A stretch of DNA of 64,000 bases from positions 1 to 64,000 of the forward strand of contig NW_019091461.1 in NCBI RefSeq assembly GCF_001949145.1, given 5' to 3'. Under the pieces are notes generated by a model. It did no database searches. It saw only the letters and a list, made by a program, of their open reading frames with translations, and had not been told where the DNA came from. Positions 37,401-48,400 of this stretch are shown here, piece by piece. A program made the translations under genes and the position numbers. How positions within the stretch are numbered: the first letter of the stretch is position 1; every line of letters starts with the position of its first letter. The stretch is from Acanthaster planci (lineage: Eukaryota > Echinodermata > Asteroidea > Valvatida > Acanthasteridae).

Positions 37401-38787
37401 AACTTTGTTTCTTCATGTAATTTTTTATGGTCCTTTTGAGGGGGTGAGACCTTTTACTCGTTTAGGGAAGGAATGGCGCCTCAATACTTCCCAAATTGCT
37501 TTTTTTTCTCGTATTTAAAATAAAAAGGCATTTTTTGTCCCTTTTAAGCCCCCCCTTCACCCCTCCCCATTATGCGCAAATGGCACCATATCGGCAGAAG
37601 TCACAATGCAACCTGCACAGGGGCATCATCACATGGACAACTGAAGAGCGCCCTCTACTGGTGTCAATACAACCTGTCCCTTCACTGGGCAGGGAACTGA
37701 GCAATGAAATTCCAGAGTGTACAATTTTGTCCTTATTTGCTCTTGTCATTTAATCATTTGCTCTTCCTTGAAGCTAAATTGTGTGGATTTTTCTCCCTAT
37801 TCTGAATATTTCTGTTAATGTTCTTCATCAACTGACCCAAAAAACTTGGACGCAGAGAGCCATGAGCTTTATATATCAAAAGATGAGGACCACTTCCATG
37901 GAGCTTCCTAATGCCCCCCCCCAAAAAAAACTGCTTGGTAAATTTTGTGCTATGCAGAAATGAGCAGGGAACCGGTCTTGACTAAACGTAATGCACTTGA
38001 CAGAGCACTCTGGTTGGTAACCTGTTGGTACAATGCATACATTTTCTGAGCTTAGCAGAACGATAGCTATGGCATATTGAAGGGGGGAGGCTGGGACATG
38101 TTGGCAATTTTCTAAACCACTGAAAGCACCAGCATTTTAGAAATGATATCAGAATAGATATCAGAAATGATACTACCACCTTTCTTGCGAGGGGCGTAAC
38201 GAGGATTCCTTTATGAATGAAAACATGTGGACAGTCATTTTCAGTCACTTTCCATTTTGCCTCCAGGATCCCAAACCTGGATATGCCACTGCAATAGGTT
38301 TCCCTAAGCATCACAAAGAGAATTTTACTGAATGAAAGAGATTCCAAGTACCGCCTTCCACAGCCCTTGATCCGTTGCCTTCAAACGTGAATATGAAAAA
38401 AATCTGACCTTCGATCTCACCAATCTTGACTGCAGGTTACGAAACTGTTTCAAGACTTTTCTTTGTGAGAATACTCTGAAAAATGAAGAGAGCACAGCCC
38501 CCAGAAAGGCATGAAAATATGTTCTGAATTGGGAGAGTTCTGCACTTGTTACTGAGCAGTGTCGCTAGTTTGGCCATACTGGGAGTTTTTGTGACCCTGA
38601 AATGAAACGTTCCGGGTTCACATTTTGCTGCTCTCGTGACTTACTCCTTGTGTCAATAAGACAGTGGAATTCCTTACATCAGATTCTACCGCAATGTGGG
38701 GTTGGTCATCAACAGTTCAACTAGGACCTGTACTCTTGTTGAGTGCACTGAAATCTTGCTGAACGTGTCATTAATTGCCAATATGCG
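34401..38787. other. intergenic, no gene recognised
   Basis: About 4.4 kb between the ROCO 5' region and the MIC19 stop codon. I find no exon pair with splice signals and no protein family motif on either strand. Frames such as 37982-38347 minus and 35085-35357 plus look like chance. It contains homopolymer-rich, low-complexity sequence around 37430-37570 and a CTCF-like motif at 37647. The ROCO promoter, and any further MIC19 exon, would be here. Confidence 0.55.
37647..37661 (-). promoter_or_regulatory. CTCF-like motif
   Basis: The minus strand reads CCAGTAGAGGGCGCT, an exact fit to the degenerate CTCF core CCASYAGRKGGCRS. CTCF is conserved across bilaterians. Binding is an inference from the motif alone, which a 4-kb intergenic stretch could contain by chance. 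It is about 1.1 kb downstream of the MIC19 stop and points away from the similar motif at 42385. Confidence 0.4.
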
Positions 38788-41700
38788 CTAGGTTGTACTT
38801 ACTGTTCTACTGCGATCCACACATTTGTTGAACGCGTTGACTTCTTGAGAGCAGTTCAGGGTTCTCCTGGGGTTAGCCGCGTAGCATTTTAAAACCTCGC
38901 CCTGTAGGTTCTGGCATATGGGTACACACTGATGCTTTCTGCAAAAAAAGGCAACGACTATCCATTTTCAATAGCTACGCAAACCAAACAGCATACCAAA
39001 ACCCACACATTTGATTCACCAATGCATTGGTGAATCAAATGTGTGGTTAAGTACCTTACATTGCAATATGAGGTACTTAACCCTAACCCCCCTAGGGTGT
39101 ATCTAAAATCGTATTGAAATTGGAGGATTTGGGACTGTTAGGGTTAATACAGATGTTATATATTGGTACACATCTAACTTTAAAAAAAAATCTTCAGTGT
39201 TTAACTTGCAAATTTCTTTTTGAAATGATAAGCTGTCTTGGTAATTAAAGCATTATACTTCCCGGATGAACAGAAAGATCCAGCCAATCAGCTTCCTTGA
39301 TTGACTTCCACTTAACACTGCATTTACACTGGTTATTTTTGACTGCAGGTCAGTTCAAGGTTTAGTCAGCTCCATCTTGTCATACTCACATAAATTTGGC
39401 TTCAACTTCTTCCGCAGCTTGCTGAAATTTCTCACTGGAGAGCTGCAACAGGGCGGCGTTCTGCAGTCACATCAGAAAAACAAGTTGCATTTCTTGTTCA
39501 TTCAACATTAGCAACACACTTTCCATGAAGGGATGGGCGTGCTCAGTCGGGCAAAAAGAATGCATCATATTTTATCAGCACGTTCATCCCTACATGAAAA
39601 GAGAGACAACTTGCAGGGTTACACCAAGAATGCAAAAGATTTCACATTGTCATTACGCATACCAACAGCCAGTTTCAATATCCTACAAAGCTGGTGTAAT
39701 TAACACAAATCTTGAGCACCTGGGTCCATTCATGACGGGTCCAATCAATATATTGATCTCTTGGCAAAAAAAAGAGAAATCTGATATGTTACATCACAAA
39801 TATCTGAAGCCCTGAACGCCCAACAGTGTTTCACGGACTGTGCGTCATTTCCAACAAATGTTGGTTTGGGGTTCAATGTTACACTTTACGTGTAACTGAC
39901 TGATTCTTTGGCATTTTGTACTTAACGTTTTCTCATTGTCTGCTCTTAACAAAGGGGACTGAAATGCACAAAATAGAACAAATATTCACTTTTCTCTCAG
40001 CTTCAGTCAGCCTCTCCTGCCACAGTTCTTCAGATCGGTAGAGTCTCTCCTTCCATTCTTCATTCAAGAGTTTCAACTGCAGTGCAAGGAAAATCAGCAT
40101 CACACTAACAGTTGAATCAAATGACCAACCGCACAGGCAAAGCAAAACAACTTCCTAAGTGTAAAATACTCCATAAATAGACTAGCAGGTAGTTTAAACT
40201 TGTGACAAACAAGATTCACTGATCTGCTGGTAATGTTGTAGTAAAAAATAATGAGACAGTTACAACGCATTCTGAGACGGCGAACAGATTTCTTTTGACC
40301 AAGAAAAATGGATGAATTGTGCCACTGCAAGTCTCATTAGAAAAGGTCACAGAGGCACCTATGGGCACCTGCATACACCTTCAAGCACCTACATGCATGC
40401 ACCTTCAGGCACCTGGGTGCACCTTCAGGCACTTCCATGCACCTTTAGGCAACTCCTTGCTCCTAAGCGTCCAGGGAATTTGCAGAAGCAGTGATATACA
40501 TCATAGAAAAGAAGAGTCACTTACGTAGAAGCAACTGAATGACTTACATTGTAATCATCGGTTGCTGGATAGCGTCTACGGTCACGTTCTGTTGAGAAAT
40601 ACCATCAAAGGTCCAAGCCAGGTTCAAAACCAGAAATGTCAAATTGGAAAACTTGCAAACAGCTTATAAACACACTGATATTTACAGGTCAAATCTAGTA
40701 TTTGGTTATCAAAATGCATCAAGTTATCATTCAGGAGATGAAATTTCAAATTGCCACGAAATGCTTGGATAATGAAAAGTCCAAATACCTTGGGGCTGCT
40801 CATGCTTTGGTTGATCAGCACTTTCTTCACCAAGCATACGACGAAGTAAATCCTCTGAAACCTATGATAAAATCAGCGTAGAATCCACATCACTGCAGAC
40901 CAACTGCGACTTTTAGGATAGAAAAAACTTTGATATAAGTATGTTCACAGCTGGTCTTGAATCCGGGCTTCCAAGTCTTAAGCCACCCACTGTAACCACC
41001 TGGCAACATACTCATTCAGTTATGAACGCTGAAGGTAGCAAATCTATTGTTTTGGTACCACTCCAGTGTTTACCCAAAAAAAATGCAACCAGATGTTGGT
41101 GAAATATATCAAGAGAGTTGCAAACCCAAGCATCACCTCACACCCTGAGTACAAACCAACGAGACTGTTCTGAAAAACTGCAGGTGTTTTCCCTGCTTAA
41201 TGTAATTTTTCGAACATGTTATTGCTTTCTGAAGGTTAACATATTCTTCAAGGAAAAATGACTAATGATGTCCATGTGGTGCTTGAAATTCTCCCCAATT
41301 ATTATTATTGGCTTTACAGGCTAAGCCCTTCTAAGTTCTGCTAACACCGGAACTGTTGGTGTCATTGGTCCATCTGCGCGATCACTCATTTGAATTGCAC
41401 TCAGTTGATGTTGTATGCAAACGCTGACTTGACTTCTGTTTGGAACAATCTTTCACAACCATGATTGAACTAGGCCTAGAAACAAAATGCAACTTGCCAT
41501 GCATCATTCATTCAGATAGCCCCACTATGTAGCACGGACGCTCACTCCCGCTCCATCCTTAGCCACACATCCATGGAACAACGACGTTATTGTAAAGATG
41601 GCGACTGTGAGAGCGAGCCCATAAGATTGAATGGGTGAAGGCAAAAAGACTGGAAAATACCAGAACGATGTGAGTGAAATCATTCAATATGGCGCTAAGA

Positions 41701-42156
41701 AAGCCGAGAGGCTAAGGATCATTTCTGTGTGCAAAACAAATTGCGCCTACAATTATAAGAGGGTGTGCCGAACTTTTTCACTACGCCGACACACAAATTG
41801 CATATACAGATGTGTGGCTAAGGATGGATCGGGAGTGAGAGTCCGTGCCACACCAGTGGGGCTAAGCCGCAGCCAAGTTAGGCTATTTTAATTTTTATAA
41901 CTTTAAATTGGGTTGATCATAGTCAGTTAACAGTAACTGTAGATCCATCCTGCTCCCCGAGACTTCTGGTTTCATGCTCGCCTTACCACTTACGACCTGC
42001 AACACCCTCCCCCCCCCGCCTGTCTCTGTCATGTCCGTCATGGGTCCGTGGAGTCTCACACGGGCCAGTCACCAGTACTGCTCACAGTACCTTAACGACG
42101 CCAGTCTCGGCATCCCGCTCTACAGCAATACTCCGTGTGCTCGAACTGCTTCCCAT
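38788..42156 (-). CDS. MIC19/MIC25-like MICOS subunit (CHCHD3/CHCHD6 homologue)
   Basis: Six exons, 5' to 3': 42156-42091, 40861-40789, 40588-40548, 40076-39990, 39460-39390, 38938-38788 (or to 38803 if spliced). The product is about 158-162 residues; human CHCHD3 has 227. It starts MGSSSSTRS, with Gly2 set for N-myristoylation as in MIC19 (MGGTTSTRR). VSEDLLRRMLGEE matches the family VSDEELKRRVAEE segment, followed by a Glu/Arg-rich coiled coil and AAEEVEAKF, identical in MIC19. The CHCH domain has both CX9C pairs: C-QNLQGEVLK-C and C-SQEVNAFNK-C. These cysteines are normally oxidised by MIA40 in the intermembrane space, where MIC19 links MIC60 to the outer membrane at cristae junctions. After RSRT the sequence is a perfect donor GTAAGT but also reads through to TAG four codons later, so the last few residues are uncertain. 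The middle is shorter than in vertebrates. MIC19 and MIC25 are vertebrate paralogues, so I give no single symbol. Confidence 0.88.
39003..39046. repeat. 44-bp perfect palindrome
   Basis: The 22 bases on the left are the exact reverse complement of the 22 on the right with no spacer. The centre is CACCAATGCATTGGTG and the outer ends are CCACACAT and ATGTGTGG. It is followed directly by a 10-bp inverted repeat (TTAAGTACCT, 39047-39056, with AGGTACTTAA, 39071-39080) whose right arm overlaps the MITE at 39077. It lies in the last intron of the MIC19 gene. Confidence 0.9.
39077..39147 (+). mobile_element. 71-bp TTAA-flanked micro-MITE, copy A
   Basis: TTAACCCTAAC at the left and GTTAGGGTTAA at the right, with an interior containing CCTAGGGTGTAT and AAATCGTATTGAAATTGGAG. 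Two near-identical copies exist at 55319 (same orientation) and 62679 (opposite orientation). The TTAA ends fit a piggyBac-type target duplication. It is too short to encode anything. It lies in a MIC19 intron. Confidence 0.8.
40354..40457. repeat. minisatellite of about 20-bp units
   Basis: Four to five imperfect units of the type GGCACCTGGGTGCACCTTCA run head to tail with variable length (20-24 bases). They lie in the MIC19 intron between the exons at 39990 and 40548. Confidence 0.75.
40935..41005 (-). repeat. possible tRNA-derived SINE-like fragment
   Basis: On the minus strand, GGTGGTTACAGTGGGTGG (loosely A-box-like) is followed after about 20 bases by GGATTCAAGACC (B-box-like). It is more degraded than the other SINE-like copies, so I hold it weakly. 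It is in MIC19 intron 1. Confidence 0.25.
41532..41848. mobile_element. MITE with terminal inverted repeats of about 40 bp
   Basis: The left end GCACGGACGCTCACTCCCGC continues into TCCATCCTTAGCCACACATC. The reverse complement of the right end reads GCACGGACTCTCACTCCCGA and then the same TCCATCCTTAGCCACACATC, so there are only about two mismatches in 40. The interior has an 86-codon plus-strand frame (41631-41891) that runs out of the element and shows no transposase signature. A YY1-like AAGATGGCGAC lies inside. No clear target duplication was found. It is in intron 1 of the MIC19 gene, about 240 bp downstream of its first exon. Confidence 0.8.
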
Positions 42157-42429
42157 TTCTGCTCAGAGGTAAGATATCCAACGCCCTAAATATTGCTGGA
42201 CTTGTTACTTTGCATGACTTTAACTTCGGAGGGACAAGGTTGATTAGCCGCACACCAAGGACATGTAAAATGCACGTCCTATGCCAGTAGTCTGGCATCT
42301 ATTGCAGGGAAGCAGCTAAAATGTGTAATCCACATTCATCGTAAATAGTGACGTCTGGAGATGATACTCAGCAAAACCGGAGCGCCGCTAGAGGGCGCTA
42401 TTTCAATTTGATTCCTTGGAAACGTAAAC
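42157..42429. promoter_or_regulatory. divergent promoter region between MIC19 and LRGUK
   Basis: Only 273 bp separate the MIC19 start codon (minus) from the LRGUK start codon (plus), so both 5' UTRs and a shared, probably bidirectional, promoter must fit here unless upstream non-coding exons exist. No TATA box is placed convincingly for either gene. A CTCF-like motif lies 31 bp before the LRGUK ATG. Confidence 0.55.
42385..42399 (+). promoter_or_regulatory. CTCF-like motif in the divergent promoter
   Basis: CCGCTAGAGGGCGCT, followed by A, fits the degenerate CTCF core at every informative position (CCRSYAGRKGGCRSY). It sits between two divergent genes, a common place for CTCF sites. Occupancy is inferred, not shown. 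Confidence 0.45.
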
Positions 42430-45400
42430 ATGGAGGACTCTCGTGTCGACTGTTTTCGCCCAGATTCGGGCCCTGTAAACGACGAACTTGAAGTGGGTTC
42501 TCCTTATTTTATTGAATCAACAGTTTCTCCAAATGGTAATCTTCCAAATGGTGATCGTCGATTTGAAATCGATGGACGTGGAGAGGAGTCAGGAATATCA
42601 GAAGATGAAGAGGTAATTCTGCCATTTTATACTGGCCTTAGGCCTAACATTAACCATGGTTCAAATTACACGGAACGCAGCGGGGGTGTGCAAGCGGAAC
42701 GTGTTGGACTTCTTTCGTAAAGTTACTTTTAGTTGACCTAAAACCTAGACTACGTTTTAAAGAAAAGAGGAAGAAGAAACAGTACGAAACAGATAAGTAT
42801 ACCCCACAAAATGTAGCTTGAATTTGTTTAGACTTAGGCCTACCAGACAGATAAAATCAGAGAAAATACGTTCTCCTCAGAGGTGCTCTTTAACATGATA
42901 AGTAAATGTAATGCCAGTAGAATGTGCCTGACTTTTCTGTGTGTCATTTTTTGCATTTAATTTTTACCGATCTACTGACAATAAGATATGGTTCTCAAAG
43001 TAATTGGAAGAAAAGTTTTCCTTTTGACGGGGGCTACTAAAATAAAGAAATGCCGCTTCAGTGTGCTATTTCCTTATTTTTTTCTGACTAAACACTGAGT
43101 GTTTTAGACAGGTGCATGTCAAATGGGGATGTAACCTTCCTTAGAACATAGGCCAACTCATAATGCCACTTGTACCCAACACAGTTGATCAAAACTGTGC
43201 TAGTTGCCACTTCACCCAAGGTATTGATATGAATTATTAATCACTAAATTCCACTAACGTGCCGTCGACGGTACAGCACAGCAGTTGGCATACACTATGG
43301 CCCACTGTTTTATAGATAACTAGGCCAACCCAACTGTAGCCCTATGGTTGGGATTGTTCCAAGTATATGCCAAAAGTATAGCATTGCCCAAACTGTAGCA
43401 TGTACGTGTGTAGGAATAAAATTACTTCTTGGTCCAGAACCCACCCAGGAATGAATCTTTCTTGCTTACTTTCTCTGCCCTCTCAGCTTTCACCGGATGG
43501 TGTCCTGGATGACAGAACCATTGCCAAGGGATTATCCAACCTTGGAAGATCTGCAGGAGGCAACGACTTGGTCTTCTTACACCTTACCTTACCGGTAACT
43601 GGATAAATGGCAATCAGAGTGTAAACATCTGATTTTGTCGCTCTCTTCTCTGAAATCAGTGTACTTCTTCAACTGCAAATATTTGTTCAAGTCAGTCATT
43701 TGACAAACGAAGTCTTTTATGCTCTGCATTTAATCTCAGCTCTCTCACCTTTTCAACACAGAGTGTATCCACTGGTTCATGCTTGGAGTTGCACGGCAAA
43801 AGTTCCCCACCAAGTTCCCAAAGAAGACCCAAATTGAATAACTTTTTCAACACCCATTCTGCTTTAATTGTGACTGACAGACCAAAAGCCTGTGTGAACA
43901 GCTGATGTAATAGCAATGCAAGGGAGTTATTCAAATATTGCTTCTTATTGAATCTTAAAGGGATACAGTTTGCAGGACATTACTGCACTCCAAGACTACG
44001 TCCATCTGCAGAAGTTGGAAATCCCGTACAACAAGATTTCGGGTAAACTGTCTCTTATGTAGTTTTTCTAAATTGATATAACAAAAGTCGCATTTCAGGA
44101 CTGAGAATACCTATTAAGAAAATGAACATTATTGTTATTTTCGTCATTGAATAAGTTTCTAAACATCTATTATTGTCTTGTTTATTTGTACTCTAAATAC
44201 AATGGTAGTTTTCATTCCAACTCTTGTTTCAATTTTTATTAAGAAGGTTTCTTTGGATGACACAGTCAGAATAAGTGAGCCAAATACTGAAATTTCAAAT
44301 TTATCATTCTTAGGCAAGTGAATTTGTTTACTTCCCTCTAAAAGTTAATTATACTGGTGTTTTTTGGTCTGCAGATTTGAGTGTCTTGAGTTATATGCCA
44401 TATCTTGTTGAGTTGGATGCCTCCAATAATGAGATTTGTAATTTGAACTCGTTCAAATCACCTCTAAATCTCAAGGTTTGTTATTTCACGTCCTGACCTT
44501 TGTTGTAATGCATCTTCTCTAGTCACACATTTTTATCGCAGACAACTTTACATTTTGTAACTACATGTATATATCAGTTGTTTGCTCACTAATTAAGTGT
44601 CATTTTTACTACCGTTGTTCAGAGTTGCTTTGTTTTTTTTAATACAAAACGTTTAGTGGACCTTTTGAGATGTTAGACAATGTTTTTGGCAAAGTCACTT
44701 CATTTCAAAATCAAATTAATTTGTAAGTGTTTAGTTTTTCCTTTGAAAATTTTATTTCAGTATATTTTTTGGTTTCCTGAAATATTTTACGCTCTGATTG
44801 GGGATATTAGAAAAACTAGAGCATAAAGTTAATAAATATGTACAATTGATATTTTTCTTTCAGGAAGTGGATCTGTCCTTTAACAACATTGAGACTTTGA
44901 ACGACTTCACTGAGCTGAGCACAATCACCAAGCTGATCGTAGACAGTATCCTTTCATGGTTGACCAAAATTTGATCGCTTGTCAAACCTTATGACAGACA
45001 TTGATCTCAAGTACTTTACCATGTAAAACATGAGGTGCATTACACCGAATTCAATAATATTGCTGTAAGTCTCTTGATTACAAAGCCTTAACAAGTGCAC
45101 TATTCAGACAATAAGATCAGTAGTCTGGATGGACTCCAGGAATGCAAGTCTCTGTCTTGTCTTAGTGTTGCTCACAATCGCATTGAGAAGATTGAGAATT
45201 TACAAGGACTTCCACTTAAATATCTGAATCTCGTAAGTATAGCCCCACTGTGGGCACATTCTACAAGTCATTAGAATGCCTACAAGAGGAATGCGTTTTA
45301 TGAATTCAGCATGTAAATTCTTGTTAGTTTTAAAGATAAAATTTCACAAAACTCTTGTTTTTATTTATGCTGGTAAAAAGAACACTGTGTGAATATTTGA

Positions 45401-48400
45401 TAGGACTGCTCCCCATTTGAAAAAGGACATGGGTGGAATAGAAGTGAATTGAAAAACTCCCAATGCCATTTGACTTTTTTTGAAAATTGTTAAATGTGGA
45501 TTCTCAGAAAAAATGGGAAAGTTTGTCACAGAGGATGATGAAGTGCTTGGGTAAAGCTACAAATGGCCAAATTATGGAGAAGAGCACTGAAAGAACACCC
45601 AGTGATAGAGCTTTGCACCCACATCATGAACGGCTGTGTGCTGGAGGTAACAGAGATACATGCACTTTGTTCTGATTGTTCTTCCACAGAGAGGAAACCG
45701 CTTGAAAGAGATTGAGAACGTTGAATCGCTCCATCATCTACAGCAATTGGATCTATCGGGGAATTTCATTGGTAGCCTGAGGGGGTTGGAAACCAACACA
45801 CTGCTGGAAACCATTGATCTGGAAAATAATCATGTAACAAACTTTCTTTTTTTTTGGTTCTTGGTATTTTTATTGCACTGTTTGCAATTGATCATTCCGC
45901 TGAAAAAATTGGTAGTTTGTGACTTTGTAGGGACATGTGATGTAGACTTGGCTACAAAACTGCCTTTAATTAAAGATAGTAACAAGACTTGTTTTCTTCT
46001 CCAACTCCGAAGCTTCTGAACTCCTCAGAATGACCTCGTTGCTTTCAAAATCAAATTCATAATGGTGTGAAAGGTCAATGGATGGTTCACCCACAGTTGC
46101 CCAACGTTCCTCTGTTACTCACCTCTCCAGATAATCTAGTGATTTTTGTTTTGACAGCAGTGTACGGTAGTTTATCTTTGTTGGGGTATTATTCTGATCA
46201 GGTGGAGAGCATTGACAACATCAAGCCGGTTCAGGAGATCTCGCTACTGCGGAACCTCAACCTCCTACGTAATCCCATCCAGGGAGTCTCTGATTATCGT
46301 CTGTCCTTGCTCTACTGCCTCCCACAGCTGACAGAGTTGGACAGACACAGGGTGGAGGCAGAGGAGAAGGTGAGACTTTCAAATGTGAAGGAAGACGGAA
46401 ACACAACTTTGTTCAAAAGCGTGCCTTAAACATGCAGAATTGTGGATTGTCCATGTAAGGCGTGCACACAAGTACCACTAGGCATCAGTTTTTGGTGTCA
46501 TTCATAATTTCCGTTAGTCCATAGCATATAGCAATGAACCAACTTGACGTGTTAATCTGTGTGAATTACATATTATTCAATGTAGGTATCTGCCAATAAT
46601 ATGTTTAATGCGCCTATGGATGTGGTGGCAGCAGAGGACCATAGACGCTGCATGGTGTATGCTAGCTTGAGATCGGCCAGAATCTATGATAGGTAAACAG
46701 TCACATAAACAACACTCTCATGTGATCTTTAAAATTGATTGGTTTTACTGAGGAAAGGATGTTCTTCCTCAAGACAGGTACATTTCTCTCTTCCGTGGAA
46801 GTGCTGTGTTTGCTGAAAAAGTGAAGGTCTTTCAATCAAAAGAGTTATCATTTCATACAGAAACCTGTATTGTAATTTTTACTGATGTAAAGAAGTTTGT
46901 GTAAAACTATGGGGTAATGGGATGATAATTTGTATTCATGTCAGCCTCTTTGTCAACAGTTTCTGTTCTTAACTTCTTATTTTTCTTCTACTGTATCTTC
47001 TAAACTAATTTTTGTCACAAGCTATTTATGTTAATTGCAGACACTAAGTCGAATCGACACTATTGACAAGAAGTACCCTGATTGCTTTGCGACGTGACCA
47101 TTTCCGGAATTGTTTGCGCACAATTTAAGTCACCAGCTGGCCAGTGAGAAAAATAGACTGGTTGCTGGTCTCACGACGCTTTTTGTTTACTATTTGTTTT
47201 TGATATTTTTGTCGACAGTACTTTACCCAGCATGGAGACACCTTACCCCATGCTGGTACTGGTCGGACCCCCAGGCTCTGGCAAAAATGAACTGGCTCAC
47301 AAGCTGGTCGCTGAGTTTCCTACATATTTTGGCTATGGGTGAGGAGAAACTTTGTTTCATGTTCCAAACAGTGTGAAAAAATTCCTGAATTACTGCTGCA
47401 TTCGGAAACAAAAGATTGAAGTGACTGAGAGTCGGTTTACCACGTTGTTTTATTTTTGCAAAGTCCTCTGCCAGTCTTGCAGGTTGAGATTCGTCAGCCC
47501 CTACCAATGTTATCCATCCTCATAAAAAAGTGGAAAACGGCTTAATTTTCACCACACTTTCTTCTGTAACTAAAATTGATTTACAATTACTTTTTGCAAA
47601 AAAACTTATGTGAATGTTCAAAGATGTTCAAGACCCAATAAATTGTCAGTTTTGTATTTAAGTTCAAGTCCACAAGTCCCTGCTAGTCCCTGTAAGTCCA
47701 TCACAAGTCCCTGTAAGTCCATCACAAGTCCCTGNNNNNNNNNNNNNNNNNNNNNNNNNNNNNNNNNNNNNNNNNCATCACAAGTCCCTGTAAGTCCATC
47801 ACAAGTCCCTGCTAGTCCCTGTAAGTCCATCACAAGTCCCTGTAAGTCCATCACAAGTCCCTGCTAGTCCCTGTAAGTCCATCACAAGTCCCTGCTAGTC
47901 CCTGTAAGTCCATCACAAGTCATTCAGTCTTAAGCCAATTCACAAGCTTTTCCAAATGAGCTGTGACAAAAGCATTCTTTTGTCATTGTCGCCCTGTTAC
48001 TTATGACTGATCTTTTGAAGGGACTTGTGACTGGACTTGTGAAGGGACTTGTGGTGTACTCAAATATAACACTGTAAATTATAGTAACAAGGCTGTCAAA
48101 TATAAGATATCCTCAAAATAAACAGCGCGGTAGTATTCTCATTCTCAGTTTCTTATTACTTATTCATTTTTCCCCAGATCTTCGGCTGGCCTGCACTGGT
48201 CACATTGGTCGATTTATAGCGACAACTTATTTTCTCCAGTATTTACTGTTACGCATCTTGTTACTTTGCTTCTTGTGTATTTCAGGATCTCACACACAAC
48301 AAGAGCTCCGTACACTGGGGAGTTGGATAAGAAAGATTTCCAGTTTGTATCTTCTAGCACTTTTGATTCCAAAATCAAACAGGTAAAGAAAATAACCAAT

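Noticed and set aside
39077-39147. Interstitial telomere repeat (CCCTAA-like)
   Set aside because: Only one CCCTAAC per end, in inverted orientation and bounded by TTAA; this is an inverted-repeat element, not a telomere array.
41631-41891. 86-codon plus-strand frame with Cys/Arg-rich product
   Set aside because: It runs through a MITE arm and out of it; no start context or conserved domain.
45660-46019. Independent small LRR gene
   Set aside because: It is LRGUK exon 45690-45833 plus intron; the LRR phase continues into the exons on both sides.
47668-47925. Regularly spaced repeats resembling a CRISPR array
   Set aside because: Units are contiguous and vary as 21/31-bp blocks with no unique spacers, in an intron of an animal gene; it is a minisatellite.
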